Assembly: GCA_903824725.1 (NCBI GenBank)
Contig: CAIJXU010000038.1
Span: forward strand, 1-58,000
Source: an uncultured Bacteroidota bacterium
GTDB taxonomy: Bacteria > Bacteroidota > Bacteroidia > Chitinophagales > Chitinophagaceae
Direction: 5' to 3'
Length of the DNA stretch: 58,000 nt
Below the pieces are notes generated by a model. It ran no database searches. It had not been told where the DNA came from and was given only the letters and a program-made list of their open reading frames with translations. Made by a program: the position numbers and the translations under genes. This document shows, piece by piece, positions 18,901-27,423 of this stretch (position 1 is its first letter; each line of letters starts with the position of its first letter).

Positions 18901-19442
18901 CAGCCCCACTAAAAAAGATTGTGATATTGGGTCCCGAATCTACAGGAAAATCAACCCTTTGCGAGCAATTAGCCCTTCATTTTAATACCCTGTCCTGCCC
19001 CGAATATGCAAGACAATTTTTGAGTGAAAATGGTTTAAAATATAATTACGATAGTTTATTAACAATTGCAAAGGGGCAATTAACATTAGAAGATCATTTC
19101 ACAGAACAAGCCATACAAAATAAAAAAAACTTATTATTTATTGACACCGACATGTATGTTATGAAGGTATGGTGTGAATATGTATTTAATAATTGTCACA
19201 CTTATATTTTAGATGAGATCAATGCAAGAACTTATGATTATTATCTCCTGTGCGATATTGATCTTCCTTGGACTGCTGATGAAATGCGAGAATATCCAGA
19301 TCCCCAACCAAGGCAGGAATTATTTCATATTTATAAGGACTTGTTAATTAATCAAACAACCTCATGGGGTATTGTTAGCGGAGAAGGTGAAATTAGAACA
19401 CAGAAAGCAATTCAGCTTATTGAATCCATTTTACTTTCTTAA
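18897..19442 (+). CDS. Nicotinamide riboside kinase-like ATPase (NadR kinase domain)
   Basis: The 181-residue protein carries the P-loop GPESTGKSTL near residue 12, followed by CPEYARQFL, and LLCDIDLPWTADEMREYPD, all familiar from the kinase half of NadR. No adenylyltransferase domain is present, so it should only phosphorylate nicotinamide riboside to NMN. It overlaps pnuC by four bases and its last 12 bases overlap the convergent mtgA. A separate adenylyltransferase would be needed to finish NAD synthesis; none is in the window. Confidence 0.85.
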   Translation: MTAPLKKIVILGPESTGKSTLCEQLALHFNTLSCPEYARQFLSENGLKYNYDSLLTIAKGQLTLEDHFTEQAIQNKKNLLFIDTDMYVMKVWCEYVFNNCHTYILDEINARTYDYYLLCDIDLPWTADEMREYPDPQPRQELFHIYKDLLINQTTSWGIVSGEGEIRTQKAIQLIESILLS

Positions 19443-20129
19443 TAAATCACTGATATCTTCATCCGTTTCAATATTATTCATTTCTCTTAATATTTGAGGA
19501 TAGCGCCATGCTACTCTACTTGTCATTGGACTAGCTGTAAATTTTTTTGGATTGGGAAAGCCTGCAACAATCATAGCAGCTTCGGCACGACTTAATTTTT
19601 TAGCAGATTTATGAAAATAATGTTGGGCTGCTGCTTCTACTCCAAAACAACCTGGACCCGTTTCAATTACATTTAAATACACTTCTAATATTCTTTTTTT
19701 ACCCCAGACCATTTCGATCAAAAAAGTAAAATAAAATTCAGGAATTTTTCTAATGTATTTATCATATCTACCCCCTTGCCATAAAAATACATTTTTAGCA
19801 GTTTGTTGTGTTATGGTACTAGCACCCCCACCAATTGGAATCTTTGATTTTTTTCGTTTATTTTTTGGCTTTAAACTTTTTTCAATCGCATCCCAATCAA
19901 AACCACTATGATCTGTAAAAGCTTGGTCCTCACTAGCAAGGGCGGCTAGTTTAATATTATAGGACATATTATTCCAAGAAACATAATCTCTTTTTAAACC
20001 TAATCCAAAGGCGTTTGTCAGTTGTGTTGTAGTAATAGGGGGTTCAAAAAACTTAATTATGATTACATAAAAAAGTGAACTCAGGAATAAATAAATAAAA
20101 ATTCTATAGATAATTTTTAACACAGGCAA
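19431..20129 (-). CDS. mtgA: Monofunctional peptidoglycan glycosyltransferase MtgA
   Basis: The 232-residue protein has one N-terminal membrane anchor (about 5-27) and a GT51 transglycosylase domain. ASEDQAFTDHSGFDW carries the catalytic Glu, GGASTITQQTAKN is the second conserved block, and RKIPEFYFTFLIEMVWGKKRILEVYLN the third. It polymerises lipid II into glycan strands without a transpeptidase domain. It lies 3 nt downstream of an unknown exported protein gene and ends inside the 3' end of the convergent kinase gene. Confidence 0.93.
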   Translation of the reverse strand: MPVLKIIYRIFIYLFLSSLFYVIIIKFFEPPITTTQLTNAFGLGLKRDYVSWNNMSYNIKLAALASEDQAFTDHSGFDWDAIEKSLKPKNKRKKSKIPIGGGASTITQQTAKNVFLWQGGRYDKYIRKIPEFYFTFLIEMVWGKKRILEVYLNVIETGPGCFGVEAAAQHYFHKSAKKLSRAEAAMIVAGFPNPKKFTASPMTSRVAWRYPQILREMNNIETDEDISDLLRK

Positions 20130-20132
20130 TAA

Positions 20133-20690
20133 TTATAAGATCTCTACACTAAAACGCTTTCCAATGGCTCTGTAATCCGGATTCGCCTTTCGTATTAGTT
20201 TACCTGCTACTACAGCACTAACACCGCCAATTAATTTAGGAATATTATTTTGTTCTAAAATCGGATCTTTTTTAATTAAACTATTCAATATATTTAAAAG
20301 CAGGTAACCAATTCCCCCTGCTTGCAAATAAGCGCCATTGGTAAAAACACTATTATAGTGACCCCTGTCTTTTGCGAAAGCTTCAATTTCATTGACATGC
20401 AACTGAAGCCTACCCAACCTTAATGTATCTTCTCCATAAGTTCCAAACATGGTCATCACTGTTTGCAGCGCAAATTGATTTACTTCAATGGAATCCTTTT
20501 TAATATTAGTAATATATCCTGTTATCCATTGTCCATTACTAAAACGAAAATTAATATAATTACCTAAAGAAAAGCTACGGATGGTGACACCCCTTTCTTT
20601 TAATAATATCAAATGTCCATTTTGAGCTTTAGTAACAATACAAAAGCAGACAAGCAGTAAGGTAAAAAAATATTGTTTAATATTCACCAT
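20133..20690 (-). CDS. Exported protein of unknown function
   Basis: I do not recognise this 185-residue protein. It has a clear signal peptide (about 5-22, ending near TKAQN). The mature part begins with a beta-rich section containing FRFSNGQWITGYITNIKKDSIEVNQ (about 48-72), the kind of small barrel seen in SH3-like or LSm-like folds. A glycine-rich hydrophobic segment follows (about 125-165) that could insert in a membrane. It is cotranscribed with mtgA (3 nt apart), so a link to the cell wall is possible but not shown. Confidence 0.7.
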   Translation of the reverse strand: MVNIKQYFFTLLLVCFCIVTKAQNGHLILLKERGVTIRSFSLGNYINFRFSNGQWITGYITNIKKDSIEVNQFALQTVMTMFGTYGEDTLRLGRLQLHVNEIEAFAKDRGHYNSVFTNGAYLQAGGIGYLLLNILNSLIKKDPILEQNNIPKLIGGVSAVVAGKLIRKANPDYRAIGKRFSVEIL

Positions 20691-20722
20691 AGCAAATTAC
20701 AATAAACCCGTCGTTTAAAAAA

Positions 20723-21361
20723 TTAATATCTTAAAGCCCCAACAAATAATACAGCACTAAAAACCAAGATAATGATTGCCGATATACGATTCACCCAAAT
20801 CAGGTTTTTCTCGGTAAGGCTCGGTCTGAGCCTACTAGCTAACGCTACTTTTAATAAGTCAGACAGTAATAAAAACCCCAAGCAGGTCCCAAATACAATT
20901 AATTTATAACCGATGGGATTATTTGTTTCAGCGGCACTGGTCCCTATTGCTGCAGTCCAAGCAAACCAAAATAAAAACACACTTGGATTTAAGGTATTAA
21001 TTAAAAAACCAGAAGCATAAATACCTAAGTAATCTCTTTTTCTAAATATTTTATCACTGTCGGTGTCCTCGGTTTCTAATTGAATTTTTTTAAATAATAA
21101 TGTATATAAACCAAGCATTAATAAAAATCCAGCTCCAGCCATTGCAATAATTGCCTTGTGATCTAATACTAATAAAAATAAACTAGTAAATACATTTGCT
21201 ATAAAAATTAATATAACATCACTCGAAGACACACCCGCTACGAAAATATAGCCTGCTTTGCGACCATTCGTTAAACTTTGTTTGATGATGGCGAAAATAA
21301 CAGGACCTAATGATATACTTAATATGAGCCCTAATAACAAACCTTTTATAATAGGCGCCAT
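20723..21361 (-). CDS. LysE family amino-acid exporter
   Basis: The 212-residue protein has about six membrane segments. It opens with the LysE/RhtB signature (GLLLGLILSISLGPVIFAIIKQSLTNGRKAGY), in which a polar SLGP turn breaks the first helix, and later has FLINTLNPSVFLFWFAW. Such proteins export amino acids or related small molecules; the substrate is unknown. It starts 5 nt after the GH3 gene stop, and the unknown exported protein gene begins 32 nt later, so the four minus-strand genes probably form one operon. Confidence 0.85.
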   Translation of the reverse strand: MAPIIKGLLLGLILSISLGPVIFAIIKQSLTNGRKAGYIFVAGVSSSDVILIFIANVFTSLFLLVLDHKAIIAMAGAGFLLMLGLYTLLFKKIQLETEDTDSDKIFRKRDYLGIYASGFLINTLNPSVFLFWFAWTAAIGTSAAETNNPIGYKLIVFGTCLGFLLLSDLLKVALASRLRPSLTEKNLIWVNRISAIIILVFSAVLFVGALRY

Positions 21362-21366
21362 TCGTT

Positions 21367-22887
21367 TTATTTATTTTGGATAAAAATATTCCAGTCTTTT
21401 AATGTATCTCCTTTTAAGACTCTAGGAAATTTATGTTGACCTCCTACCTTTCCTTTGGTTTGCATGAACTCCATAAACTTACTTTCTTTCAAAACCGATA
21501 CGCGCACTCGTTTTAAGGCACTTTTTCTTTCAACGGCGTAGTCGTCATTTAATGAAATTAATTTTTCATCAATGGCTTTAGCTAATATTAATTCATCTAC
21601 AATTTGATCACAAGCTACATACCAATGATGACCAAATAAGGAATCAACATTTTCTCCGGTCACTCCAAATTCAGGAATGGATAAATTCATTTCCTCACTC
21701 ACTAATTGTATTGCCTTGTTCATGTTGTCCACACTTAAATGCTCACCTACGATACTTAAGAAATGTTTTGTTCTACCAGTGATAATAATTTCTGCATTTT
21801 CTTTATCAACAAATCTTACTGTATCTCCAATTAAATAACGCCAAGCACCTGCACTTGTACTAATGAGTAATGCATAATCTTTTCCTTCTTCTACTTCATG
21901 AATCATTAAAGCTTGAGGTGATTCAATCATTTCGCCCTCTGCATCAAAGTTGTTATCGTCAAATGGTACAAATTCAAAAAAGATATGTTGATTATAGGAC
22001 AAGCGCATTCCCTTTGCATTTTGTTTGTCCTGCCATGCAATAAAACCCTCACTAGCCAAGTAGGTTTCTACATAAGTAAGGGGCTTTCCTAATAACTTTT
22101 CAAAACCATGTTTATAGGGTTCGAAACTAACGCCGCCATGTACAAAAAAAGCAAGATTAGGCCACATTTCATGTATATGATTCAGCTTGTACTTTTCGAC
22201 CACCATCTCAATACACATTTGAATCCAGGCGGGAACACCTACAATAAAACCAATATCCCACTGAGGTGCTTTTTCAACAATTTCAATTAATTTTTTATTC
22301 CAATCTCGTTCCTTGGCAATTTTTTTTCCTGGTTTATAAAAAGGCTGAAACCAAAAAGGTGCTTTTTTAGCAGTGATCCCGCTTAAGTCACCTGCATAAT
22401 AGCCGGGACCTTTTTGTAAGTCGGTACTGCCACCAAGTGTTAACCAACCCTTACCAATAGAGGTAAGTGGTACATCTTGATAATTAAATAAACTTATTAA
22501 TTGTTTAATCATAATGATTTTATTGCCATGCAATAAATCATTGGTGATAGGGATGTATTTACTAGCCGCCTCGCTTGTTCCACTACTTAAAGCAAAAAAT
22601 TTTATTTTTCCTGGCCAACAGATGTCCAATTTTCCATCTAAAGATTGATGCCACCACTCACTATAAATTTTATTATAATTATAAGCGGGTACTTTTTGTT
22701 GAAATGCTTTAGCAGGATTTTTGTTTAATAATAGCTGATCAAAATTATTATGTTGACCAAAAGCGGTATAGCGTGCGCGACGTAATAATTTTTTTAATAC
22801 GCGTTGTTGTGCCCTTTTTGGACTTTTTGGGGGAATACCCAGGGCTTTGCTAAGGGACTTGGGTAAATTAATCTCGAAAATTGGCAT
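21367..22887 (-). CDS. GH3 family acyl-adenylate/amide synthetase, copy 1
   Basis: The 506-residue protein belongs to the GH3 (auxin-responsive promoter) family. It has the nucleotide-binding motif FALSSGTSEAASKYIPIT near residue 90, the YLASEGFIAWQD motif, and YLIGDTVRF plus GRTKHFLSIVGEHL in the C-terminal domain. Plant relatives join amino acids to acyl acids through acyl-adenylates. Bacterial ones are common in Bacteroidota with unknown substrates. A LysE-type exporter directly downstream could export the conjugate or remove surplus amino acid, which is speculation. A second GH3 gene lies at 41796-43310. Confidence 0.88.
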   Translation of the reverse strand: MPIFEINLPKSLSKALGIPPKSPKRAQQRVLKKLLRRARYTAFGQHNNFDQLLLNKNPAKAFQQKVPAYNYNKIYSEWWHQSLDGKLDICWPGKIKFFALSSGTSEAASKYIPITNDLLHGNKIIMIKQLISLFNYQDVPLTSIGKGWLTLGGSTDLQKGPGYYAGDLSGITAKKAPFWFQPFYKPGKKIAKERDWNKKLIEIVEKAPQWDIGFIVGVPAWIQMCIEMVVEKYKLNHIHEMWPNLAFFVHGGVSFEPYKHGFEKLLGKPLTYVETYLASEGFIAWQDKQNAKGMRLSYNQHIFFEFVPFDDNNFDAEGEMIESPQALMIHEVEEGKDYALLISTSAGAWRYLIGDTVRFVDKENAEIIITGRTKHFLSIVGEHLSVDNMNKAIQLVSEEMNLSIPEFGVTGENVDSLFGHHWYVACDQIVDELILAKAIDEKLISLNDDYAVERKSALKRVRVSVLKESKFMEFMQTKGKVGGQHKFPRVLKGDTLKDWNIFIQNK

Positions 22888-22954
22888 CTACAGTTTCGTT
22901 TAAAATTTTGAAGATTATTCACAAAAATAGGAATGTTATTCGAGCAAACGACAC

Positions 22955-22962
22955 TACTTTTG
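22955..22962 (+). promoter_or_regulatory. -7 promoter element of the IMPase gene
   Basis: TACTTTTG fits TAnnTTTG exactly and ends three bases before the ATG at 22966. An in-frame ATG at 22933 lies upstream of the element and is therefore unlikely to be used. Confidence 0.65.
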
Positions 22963-22965
22963 CAT

Positions 22966-23742
22966 ATGTTTAAAAATACACTATTACAAGCGGTGGATGC
23001 AGGCGCGGCCGAATTAAGACGCTTTTTTAACGGTTCTTTTACTATTACAAGTAAGGGCAGTATCAACGATTTAGTTACCGAAGCGGATCATGCCTCCGAA
23101 AAAGCTATTTTTAGTGTGATTCAAAAAAATTTCCCCGATCATTTTATACTTAGTGAAGAAACGGGGGCATTGCCTCAAAATTCTGACATTAAATGGATTA
23201 TCGATCCCATTGATGGCACTATTAATTTTGCGAATGGCATACCTATTTGTTGTGTTAGTATTGGTGTAGAACAAAAAGGTAAAATGATATTAGGCGCAGT
23301 ATATAATCCATTTATGAATGAAATGTATATTGCCGAAAAAGGACAAGGCGCTACTTTAAATAATAAAAAAATTCAGGTGAGTGATAAGGATAATTTATTA
23401 ACCAGTTGTTTGGTGACTGGCTTTCCATATCAATATTTAGACACCGCCAATGGACCCTTACAAATATTTGAAAAATTAATTCGTAAAGCAATACCCGTTC
23501 GTCGTTTAGGAAGTGCAGCACTAGATTTATGTTGGACAGCGGCAGGAAGGTTTGATGGTTTTTATGAACATAAGTTACAAGCTTGGGATAGCGCTGCAGG
23601 TTTTTTAATAGTGGAGGAAGCCGGCGGAAAAGTGACGGACTTACAAGGAAATGATTATAGTCCCTATCAGCCAGGCATTATTGCTACCAACGGAAAAATT
23701 CACCAACAATTACAATCCGTTATTAATGGCGGAACCATTTAA
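22966..23742 (+). CDS. Inositol monophosphatase family protein (SuhB-like)
   Basis: The 258-residue protein has the metal-binding motifs of the IMPase family: LSEETG (Glu), WIIDPIDGTINFANG (Asp cluster) and LQAWDSAAGFLIVEEAGG (third Asp). Family members dephosphorylate inositol phosphates, fructose bisphosphate or PAP. It cannot be decided which from sequence alone, though length and motifs fit SuhB best. The start is chosen at 22966 because of the promoter just upstream. thiL follows 8 nt later. Confidence 0.88.
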   Translation: MFKNTLLQAVDAGAAELRRFFNGSFTITSKGSINDLVTEADHASEKAIFSVIQKNFPDHFILSEETGALPQNSDIKWIIDPIDGTINFANGIPICCVSIGVEQKGKMILGAVYNPFMNEMYIAEKGQGATLNNKKIQVSDKDNLLTSCLVTGFPYQYLDTANGPLQIFEKLIRKAIPVRRLGSAALDLCWTAAGRFDGFYEHKLQAWDSAAGFLIVEEAGGKVTDLQGNDYSPYQPGIIATNGKIHQQLQSVINGGTI

Positions 23743-23750
23743 TTTTATTT

Positions 23751-24785
23751 ATGTCAACAGAAAGAACAGAAATTGAAAAACTAGGAGAGTTTGGTTTGAT
23801 AGATCATCTTACCGAAAATTTTGAAATACAGAATGTATCTACCGTTTTAGCGATTGGAGACGACGCGGCGGTGATTGATCATTTTGGTAAACAAACGGTA
23901 ATAACAACCGACTTATTAATTGAAGGTGTTCATTTTGATTTAATGTATACACCTTTAAAACATCTTGGCTACAAAGCAGTGATTGTGAATCTGAGTGACC
24001 TATTTGCTATGAACGCACAACCCACACAAATCACCATGAGCATAGCTTTCAGCAATCGTTTTAGCTTGGAAGCCCTAACTGAATTTTATGACGGCGTACA
24101 TCACGCATGTGAACTATATGGAGTGGATTTAATTGGTGGAGATACTTCCACTTCTCAAAAAGGATTCATCATTTCTGTTACAGCCATTGGCGAAGTATCT
24201 CCAGATAAATATGTGAAACGCAGTACTGCAGAAAGTGGAGATTTAATTTGCGTATCAGGAGATTTAGGAGGTGCGTTTTTAGGATTAACATTAATGGAGC
24301 GCGAGAAAAAAATATTTTTAGAAAATCCACAAGTCCAACCCACATTAGAAAATGAAGATTATATTGTTGGAAGGTTATTAAAACCAGAAGCAAGAAAAGA
24401 TATTTTAGACATTTTAGAGCAACAAGAAATTTTACCCACTGCGATGATGGATATCAGCGATGGCTTAAGCAGCGACATATTGCATTTATGCAAACAAAGT
24501 AATTTAGGTTGTCGCATTTATGAAGATAAAATACCTATTCATGAAGATTCAAAAGCAGCAGCTTTTAAATTTGGATTAGATCCAACTGTTTGTGCTTTAA
24601 ATGGTGGCGAGGATTATGAGTTATTGTTTACAATGAAACAATCAGATTACGACAAAATTACTTTGCAAGAAGAAATTAGTGTGATCGGTTATATGTGTGA
24701 TGTAGAAGAAGGTACTAAACTTATTACCAAAGGAAAAAATGTCTTTGATATTACTGCTCAAGGATGGAATGCATTTGGAAAATAA
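23751..24785 (+). CDS. thiL: Thiamine-monophosphate kinase
   Basis: The 344-residue protein is a ThiL: GDDAAVID near residue 37, TTDLLIEGVHFDL for the metal site, LIGGDTSTS, and MMDISDGLSSDILHLC, which are all hallmark motifs of this ATP-grasp-like PurM-fold kinase. It makes thiamine diphosphate from thiamine monophosphate. It lies 8 nt after the IMPase gene and is convergent with the Nit2-type gene. No other thiamine gene is in the window. Confidence 0.95.
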   Translation: MSTERTEIEKLGEFGLIDHLTENFEIQNVSTVLAIGDDAAVIDHFGKQTVITTDLLIEGVHFDLMYTPLKHLGYKAVIVNLSDLFAMNAQPTQITMSIAFSNRFSLEALTEFYDGVHHACELYGVDLIGGDTSTSQKGFIISVTAIGEVSPDKYVKRSTAESGDLICVSGDLGGAFLGLTLMEREKKIFLENPQVQPTLENEDYIVGRLLKPEARKDILDILEQQEILPTAMMDISDGLSSDILHLCKQSNLGCRIYEDKIPIHEDSKAAAFKFGLDPTVCALNGGEDYELLFTMKQSDYDKITLQEEISVIGYMCDVEEGTKLITKGKNVFDITAQGWNAFGK

Positions 24786-24786
24786 A

Positions 24787-25578
24787 CTAATCAATGTGAA
24801 AAAAATCTGCATCTTTCCAAAAAGGAAATTGCGTTCTTGTTTTGGTTAGTTCTTCTTTTTGTAAAGTGATATGAAATATATCTTCCTCATAAGCGCAGTG
24901 ATATAAAATTTCTCCCAAGGGGCCTGCAACCATACTGTCACCGCTGTGCATGATATTATTACCATCTAATCCTACTCGGTTTACCCCAATGGTATAGCAT
25001 TGGTTTTCGATTGCTCTTGCAGTGAGTAATGTTTTCCAAGCATGATTTCTTTTCTCGGGCCAATTTGCGACATACAATAACACATCATATTCGCTTTCGT
25101 TGTTTTCATTGATTTGTTGGCGCGCCCATACTGGAAAACGTAAGTCATAACAAATTTGCAAATTAATTTTCCAACCTTTTACACTTGCTATTAATCTTTT
25201 TTGACCAGCCTGATAATGTTGATCTTCTCCTGCAAAAGCAAACAGATGCCTTTTATCATAATAACCTAATTGACCATTGGGCAACATCCAAATAAGACGA
25301 TTATAATACTGACCGTTTTCTTCCATCATAATAGATCCAGTAATGATTGATTTTTTTACTTCGGCTAATCTTCGCATCCAATCAACTGTGGGCCCTTCCA
25401 TGGTTTCAGCAAACAAAGCAGGTTGCATACTAAACCCTGTTGTAAACATTTCGGGTAGTATGATAATTTCGGTAGGCTCCTCAATGGCCATTATTTTTTT
25501 CGACAAGGTTTCCAAGTTGGCGCCTTTATCTTCCCAAACGAGAGCGGTTTGTATTAATGTAAATTTGATGGTGGACAC
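24787..25578 (-). CDS. Carbon-nitrogen hydrolase, Nit2/omega-amidase type
   Basis: The 263-residue nitrilase-superfamily protein has the complete Glu-Lys-Cys triad: ILPEMFTTGF, YYDKRHLFAFAGE and LQICYDLRFPVWAR. The closest known type is the YafV/Nit2 omega-amidase, which hydrolyses alpha-ketoglutaramate or alpha-ketosuccinamate as part of glutamine/methionine salvage. The start is GTG at 25578, the only start that retains the N-terminal beta-strand. A TATCTTTA -7-like element lies about 21 nt upstream. It converges on thiL with 1 nt between stops. Confidence 0.88.
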   Translation of the reverse strand: MSTIKFTLIQTALVWEDKGANLETLSKKIMAIEEPTEIIILPEMFTTGFSMQPALFAETMEGPTVDWMRRLAEVKKSIITGSIMMEENGQYYNRLIWMLPNGQLGYYDKRHLFAFAGEDQHYQAGQKRLIASVKGWKINLQICYDLRFPVWARQQINENNESEYDVLLYVANWPEKRNHAWKTLLTARAIENQCYTIGVNRVGLDGNNIMHSGDSMVAGPLGEILYHCAYEEDIFHITLQKEELTKTRTQFPFWKDADFFHID

Positions 25579-25599
25579 AATGATTGTTTTATGCTGTAT

Positions 25600-25607
25600 T
25601 AAAGATA
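25600..25607 (-). promoter_or_regulatory. Putative -7 element of the Nit2-type gene
   Basis: On the minus strand this reads TATCTTTA, one mismatch from TAnnTTTG, 21 nt upstream of the GTG start. Confidence 0.4.
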
Positions 25608-25620
25608 CAATAATCAGAGA

Positions 25621-26097
25621 TTATTTCCCCTTATACAATTTTTGTAAAAATGACTGCATCAATGCGGTTTCAAAACCTCGTTGATATAAAAAGGCCTGCG
25701 TTTTTGCCATTCGAGCTAATCCCCTTTCGCCCTTGAGGCTATTCCATTTTTTTGTTGCCAGCGATTCCATGACTTTAAAATATTCGATTTCGTCTATGGA
25801 TTTTAAAGCTTTTTTGATATTGACTGGGCTCACTCTTTTTTGTTGAAGCGCATGTTGAATTTTTAACCTCCCCCATTGTTTGATTCTAAAATGGCCTCCT
25901 GCAAATTGGATAGCGAATCGCTCCTCATTTAAAAAATTGTCGGATATTAAATTGGATAAAATCTCTTCCACTTCGCTTTTGGTCATGCCTAGTTCATACA
26001 GCTTATCGCGTACCTCTTGTTGGGCCCTTTCTTGGTAGGCGCAAAAATGCCGTATCCTTTGTATAGCCTGTTCTTTACCGATTCTAATTTTTTGCAT
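25621..26097 (-). CDS. recX: Regulatory protein RecX
   Basis: The 158-residue protein fits RecX in length and pattern of three-helix repeats: AIQRIRHFCAYQERAQQEVRDKLYELG, then VEEILSNLISDNFLNEERFAIQF, and a later LYQRGFETALMQSFLQ. RecX binds and limits RecA filaments. It is not next to recA (about 11 kb away), which is common in Bacteroidota. It is divergent from dnaN, with a 106-nt shared upstream region. Confidence 0.88.
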   Translation of the reverse strand: MQKIRIGKEQAIQRIRHFCAYQERAQQEVRDKLYELGMTKSEVEEILSNLISDNFLNEERFAIQFAGGHFRIKQWGRLKIQHALQQKRVSPVNIKKALKSIDEIEYFKVMESLATKKWNSLKGERGLARMAKTQAFLYQRGFETALMQSFLQKLYKGK

Positions 26098-26159
26098 TTT
26101 GTAGATAAGAATGTCAATAAGAAATGCTAAAATAGCTTTTTAATCTTAAGATTTTGCAT

Positions 26160-26167
26160 TAGGTTTG
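26160..26167 (+). promoter_or_regulatory. -7 promoter element of dnaN
   Basis: TAGGTTTG is an exact TAnnTTTG match, 36 nt upstream of the dnaN ATG, with a TTTT about 19 nt further upstream where -33 would lie. Confidence 0.5.
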
Positions 26168-26203
26168 TCTTGTTCAAAAAGTTAAACAAAACAAATAGGA
26201 ATT

Positions 26204-27319
26204 ATGAAATTTATAGTATCCTCTTCCTCTCTTTTAAAACATTTGCAACAAATTGCAGGGGTTATTAATACCAACACCGTTTTACCTATTTTAGAAGATT
26301 TTTTATTCGAAATCGAAGATAAAAAATTAAATATCATAGCGACCGATTTGGAAACAGTAATGCGTGTTCAGATGGATGTAGAAAGTAAGGCGAACGGTCG
26401 CGTTTGTATTCCCGCTAAAATTTTAATTGATTCATTAAAAAATATTGCAGATCAACCTCTTACTTTTAATATTGATAAAAATTATGCCGTTGAAATCACA
26501 AGCGATAATGGAAAGTATAAAGTTATGGGGGAAAATCCAGACAACTTTCCAAAAGAGCCTACGGCCGATGACACCACTGGTTTTAAAATGACCAGCACTG
26601 GTTTATTAACTGCAATCAATAAAACTTTATTTGCAGTGAGTGGTGATGATTTGCGCCCCGCGATGACAGGTGTATTTTTTGAATTATCAAAAGAGGGTGT
26701 ACAATTTGTTGCAACAGATGCGCACCGATTAGTGCGTTATAAGCGTACGGATACCAAGGCAACACAGAACGCTTCGTTCATTGTTCCTAAGAAGCCATTG
26801 AATTTATTAAAAAATGCATTGCCCGATAATGAAGATGCCATTACGGTTAGCTTTAATAGTAATCATCTTTTTGTAGATCATGGATCTACCCAATTAATAT
26901 GTCGTTTGATTGATGCGCGTTTCCCAGATTATAAAGTGGTGATTCCTGCTGACAATCCTTATCGATTAACAGTGAACAAACACGATTTTCAAAATGCACT
27001 TCGCCGTGTTAATGTATTTAGTAACAAAAGCACCAATCAAGTGGCTTTAAATATTACTGGTAACGAATTACAAATGGCCGCACAAGATATTGATTTTAGT
27101 TTTGAAGGAAATGAGCGCATGAGTTGTGAATACAAAGGAGAGGATATTCAGATCGCTTTTAACGCAAAATTTTTAATTGAAATGTTAAGTGCTGCAGATA
27201 CCGATGATATTTTTATTGAATTGTCTACCCCAAGCAAAGCTGGATTAATCAAACCTTCGGAGCAAGCGCCAGGAGAGGATTTGTTGATGTTGGTGATGCC
27301 GTTGATGTTAAATAGTTAA
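26204..27319 (+). CDS. dnaN: DNA polymerase III beta subunit (sliding clamp)
   Basis: The 371-residue protein is a normal-length clamp with three domains. Signature sections are MKFIVSSSSLLKHLQQIAGVI at the start, the FFELSKEGVQFVATDAHRLVRYK strand in domain 2, and the C-terminal LMLVMPLMLNS, similar to the family's usual PMRL ending. It holds the polymerase and repair enzymes on DNA. It stands alone, away from dnaA and recF, and has its own promoter and terminator. Confidence 0.97.
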   Translation: MKFIVSSSSLLKHLQQIAGVINTNTVLPILEDFLFEIEDKKLNIIATDLETVMRVQMDVESKANGRVCIPAKILIDSLKNIADQPLTFNIDKNYAVEITSDNGKYKVMGENPDNFPKEPTADDTTGFKMTSTGLLTAINKTLFAVSGDDLRPAMTGVFFELSKEGVQFVATDAHRLVRYKRTDTKATQNASFIVPKKPLNLLKNALPDNEDAITVSFNSNHLFVDHGSTQLICRLIDARFPDYKVVIPADNPYRLTVNKHDFQNALRRVNVFSNKSTNQVALNITGNELQMAAQDIDFSFEGNERMSCEYKGEDIQIAFNAKFLIEMLSAADTDDIFIELSTPSKAGLIKPSEQAPGEDLLMLVMPLMLNS

Positions 27320-27355
27320 TCCGTGCCATAACGAACGCCCAATGAGGCTGATTTG

Positions 27356-27394
27356 AAAAACCCGATGCGCTACACCAAGAACATCGGGTTTTTT
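27356..27394 (+). terminator. Rho-independent terminator of dnaN
   Basis: AAAAACCCGATG (to 27367) pairs with CATCGGGTTTTT (27382 onward), leaving a 14-nt loop and a T-tract. It lies about 40 nt after the dnaN stop. Confidence 0.85.
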
Positions 27395-27423
27395 ATTTAC
27401 ATTTATAGTATAAAAACAAGCTC

